Below, one piece after another: positions 61,827-64,000 of a stretch of DNA of 64,000 nt. Positions within the stretch are counted from its first letter, which is position 1, and each line of letters opens with the position of its first letter. Under the pieces are notes generated by a model that worked only from the letters and a program-made list of their open reading frames with translations, did not search any database and had not been told where the DNA came from. Source of the DNA: a virus; the IMG/VR virus record IMGVR_UViG_3300039191_000589, positions 46,098 to 110,097 of that record, one strand, 5' to 3'. Made by a program: the position numbers and the translations under genes.

Positions 61827-62633
61827 ATGGCATTTACTGTATCAAAACATTTATTTAAAACAGCAGAAGGTATTAAAACATATAATTTTAATACTCACAA
61901 TTGGGAAGTGGTATGTAGTGTAGGAAATGAAACTCAAACAATTTTTGAAAATCAAGGGGTAGATGATATAACACAAATCCCTATTGAAAAATTACATGAG
62001 TTATCAGAATCAGATGAATTATTAACCTGGGTAGATGATACTAATAAAACTAGTTTAGAAATTACTGTAGAAGGAACCAAAAATTATTTAAGAGAGTTAG
62101 ATAATCCTAAAATATTAGCTTGGGCAGATGATACAGATAATACTAAACAAGTTAAAACTACTGCTGCCCCTTATGGTCAATTGGTATTACCTAATGATGA
62201 TTTATTAATTAGTGATGTAGATTCTTTTGATTCCTTCTCTGTAACATCAAATATTAGTGGGAATGGTATAATTCGTATAATTGTTTCTGTTGATTCTGGG
62301 GCAACCTGGAAGGTATATAATGGTGGATGGCAAGATATTACAACAGATAAATATGTAGTTAAAGATGGTGGAATGAATATATCTACTTTTAATGGATTAA
62401 CAAGTACTGATTGGAACAACTTAAGAGGTACATCAGATACAATTAGATTTGGATATTATTTAGAAGTTGATAATTCTAGTGATATAGCAGAAACTGATGT
62501 ATTAGAAATGCAAGCAGATATGAAAGGTACTTGGAAAAAATGTAATCCAAATGATTATGATTATGAATATGCTTATAATAATAAAATTGTTGTAAAATTA
62601 TTAGTAGATGGTTCATATAAAATAAATTATTAA
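61827..62633 (+). CDS. common fibre-module protein, 268 aa
   Basis: ATG with AGAGGTG at 61814-61820. Consists of the module that is fused to longer proteins at 49515 and 51210: KTYNFNTHNWEVVCSVGNET, LTWVDDTNKTSLEIT, PKILAWADDTDNTKQ, then LVLPNDDLLISDVDSFDSFS, SVDSGATWKVYNGGW and the end YDYEYAYNNKIVVKLLVDGS with YKINY. Here it stands alone. Beta-rich; probably a fibre shaft or trimerisation block. Confidence 0.7.
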   Translation: MAFTVSKHLFKTAEGIKTYNFNTHNWEVVCSVGNETQTIFENQGVDDITQIPIEKLHELSESDELLTWVDDTNKTSLEITVEGTKNYLRELDNPKILAWADDTDNTKQVKTTAAPYGQLVLPNDDLLISDVDSFDSFSVTSNISGNGIIRIIVSVDSGATWKVYNGGWQDITTDKYVVKDGGMNISTFNGLTSTDWNNLRGTSDTIRFGYYLEVDNSSDIAETDVLEMQADMKGTWKKCNPNDYDYEYAYNNKIVVKLLVDGSYKINY

Positions 62634-62644
62634 ATTTAATATAA

Positions 62645-62679
62645 AAATAATGGGTACCTATCATAGTACTCATTATTTT
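62645..62679 (+). terminator. rho-independent terminator
   Basis: AAATAATGGGTAC (62645-62657) pairs with GTACTCATTATTT (62666-62678) with one G-T pair; ends in TTTTA. Confidence 0.75.
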
Positions 62680-62697
62680 ATAAATAGAGGTGATATG

Positions 62698-63669
62698 ATG
62701 TTAAGCCAACATACTGTAGGGATAAATGAGGATGGAACTGTAGTAGGTTGTGGAAATGATTATTATAATCAAGTATCAGGAACATCTAATTGGGCTAATA
62801 TTAAACAAGTTGCTTGTGGTAAAAATCACACAATAGGATTAAAAGAAGATGGAACTGTAATAGGTTGTGGTCAAAATAATTATAATTCAGTTTCTGATGT
62901 ATCTAATTGGAGTAATATTAAACAAATAAGTTGTGGAATTTGGCAGAGTTTTGGATTAAAAGAAGATGGTACGGTTATAGGATGTGGGTATGATAATTAT
63001 AATTCAGTTTCTGGTGTATCTAATTGGAGTGGTATTAAACAAATAGTTGGAGGTAAATTTCATACAATAGGATTAAAAAAAGATGGTACAGTTGTAGGTT
63101 GTGGGCAAGATAGTGATAATCAAGTGTCAGGAACATTTAATTGGACTAATATTAAACAGATTACTTGTGGTGATTATCATACTGTAGGGCTTAAAGAAGA
63201 TGGTATTATAATTGGATGTGGAAGGGATGGTAATAATCAAATATCGGGAACATCAAATTGGAGTAATATTAAACAAATAACTTGTGGTAAATATTTCACA
63301 ATAGGATTAAAAGAAGATAGAACTGCAGTTGGATGTGGAAATGATACTGATAATAGATCATCAGGGGTTAATAATTGGAATATAAATAAATTAATGTCTA
63401 ATTATAAAACTATTTTAATTATATTAAAATATCTTTTAAGTGATAATGATAATATTAAAACATTAGATAACGGTAGTTTAATAGATTTAAATTCAATAAC
63501 AGAAAGTAATTTTAAAGATAATGGAATATCAGATTTATCCAATTTAAAAGCAACTATTTCTAACAATAAATTAGAATTAAATAATAATATTTTAGGAAAT
63601 GGTATGAAATTTAATCATAATATAAGTTTTAGTACTTTAGAAAATGTTAGTAATATTATTTTAAACTAA
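62698..63669 (+). CDS. RCC1-repeat (beta-propeller) fibre protein
   Basis: ATG 62698 (second of two) after AGAGGTG at 62686-62692. About 323 residues. Seven repeats of about 33 residues with GLKEDGTVIGCGxNNYNSVS and NWSNIKQIxCGxxHTI form an RCC1-type seven-bladed propeller (about 1-230). The C-terminal 80 residues are the shared module (LLSDNDNIKTLDNGSLIDL ... NIILN). RCC1 propellers bind proteins or other surfaces; here probably the receptor-binding tip. Confidence 0.75.
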   Translation: MLSQHTVGINEDGTVVGCGNDYYNQVSGTSNWANIKQVACGKNHTIGLKEDGTVIGCGQNNYNSVSDVSNWSNIKQISCGIWQSFGLKEDGTVIGCGYDNYNSVSGVSNWSGIKQIVGGKFHTIGLKKDGTVVGCGQDSDNQVSGTFNWTNIKQITCGDYHTVGLKEDGIIIGCGRDGNNQISGTSNWSNIKQITCGKYFTIGLKEDRTAVGCGNDTDNRSSGVNNWNINKLMSNYKTILIILKYLLSDNDNIKTLDNGSLIDLNSITESNFKDNGISDLSNLKATISNNKLELNNNILGNGMKFNHNISFSTLENVSNIILN

Positions 63670-63682
63670 AGAGGTGGTTTAA

Positions 63683-64000
63683 ATGGAACAAATAAAAATT
63701 AATAATGAGGTTTTAGAATATAATAATATAATCTATGTAGATAGTGTTAATGGTAATGATACTAATGGTGATGGTAATAAAAGTAATCCTTATGCTAGTA
63801 TTAATTATGCTATACAACAAGCCTCTTCAGGTGATGCAATTTATTTAGTTAATGGTACATTCTACCCTCCTATGACAGAATTAGATTCAAGTCGAAGAAG
63901 CGCTGGAATTCATGATTTAAACGGTACAAAAAATTTAACATTTATTGGAAACCCATCTAACTCAAAAATTATTATAGATGGTGGAGCTGCTTCCAGTAGA
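63683..64000 (+). CDS. beta-helix fibre protein, 5' part (cut by window end)
   Basis: ATG with AGAGGTGG at 63669-63676; open to the last base. IKINNEVLEYNNIIYVDSVN equals in style the start of the 51210 protein (INKEILEYNNIIYINSKN), followed by GNDTNGDGNKSNPYASINYA and AIYLVNGTFYPP, the beginning of a pectin-lyase-like helix. Another member of the fibre family. Confidence 0.75.
   Translation, partial: MEQIKINNEVLEYNNIIYVDSVNGNDTNGDGNKSNPYASINYAIQQASSGDAIYLVNGTFYPPMTELDSSRRSAGIHDLNGTKNLTFIGNPSNSKIIIDGGAASSR

Overview
The window reads as part of one very AT-rich (by eye roughly a quarter G+C) large phage or phage-plasmid genome, probably from a low-GC Gram-positive host (Clostridia or Halanaerobiales type). 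The reasons are strong AGGAGG-type ribosome sites, TTG/GTG starts, A/T-ending codons, a TubZ-type partition GTPase, a dimeric dUTPase and a Gram-positive-style thymidine kinase. Every gene I accept lies on the + strand, in tight runs separated by rho-independent terminators. I saw no tRNA, rRNA, CRISPR array or insertion sequence.

Layout. 1-1265: the end of an M16 peptidase and a small sigma factor. 1485-10282: mostly unrecognised, acidic, Asn-rich or repeat proteins, including a 1147-residue protein with five repeats, and two places where a poly-A slippery site joins a gene to a -1 frame extension that has no ribosome site of its own. 10380-19004: the head module: portal fused to a minor-head-like domain, small proteins, prohead protease, two scaffold-like acidic proteins, a decoration-type protein and an HK97-fold-type major capsid protein. 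19124-27610: an HD-GYP phosphodiesterase, dUTPase, a DinG/Rad3-like helicase, a UvrD/PcrA helicase and a DEDDh exonuclease, with several small genes that seem to lack ATG/GTG/TTG starts. 27753-35852: a repeat tail-type protein, small zinc-binding proteins, a FliN/SpoA flagellar-switch-like protein, a radical SAM enzyme, thymidine kinase, an ADP-ribosyltransferase-like protein and a SLOG-like protein.

36041-37590 is a TubR/TubZ-like type III partition pair. It is followed directly by 37675-43586, a compact type IV secretion-like block: a pilin-like protein with signal peptide, two tiny membrane proteins, VirB6/TrbL-like, VirB3-like, VirB4 and VirD4/TraG-like ATPases. 43745-45746 holds acidic or coiled-coil proteins. 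45839 to the end is a fibre/adhesin region: carboxypeptidase-regulatory-like repeats, LamG, right-handed beta-helix, propeller/Kelch, glycine-rich and RCC1 proteins. Many carry the same N-terminal or C-terminal modules and are separated by near-identical hairpins. One of these genes is broken by two in-frame stops and another by a frameshift.

The most interesting reading is a replicon that combines a tailed-phage head, a plasmid-type tubulin partition system and a minimal conjugation-like secretion apparatus, and that also carries two proteins likely to touch host motility or c-di-GMP signalling (HD-GYP and FliN-like). The individual family calls rest on visible motifs. The idea that they form one working system is inference. 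No terminase, tail tape measure, relaxase or replication initiator is visible here.
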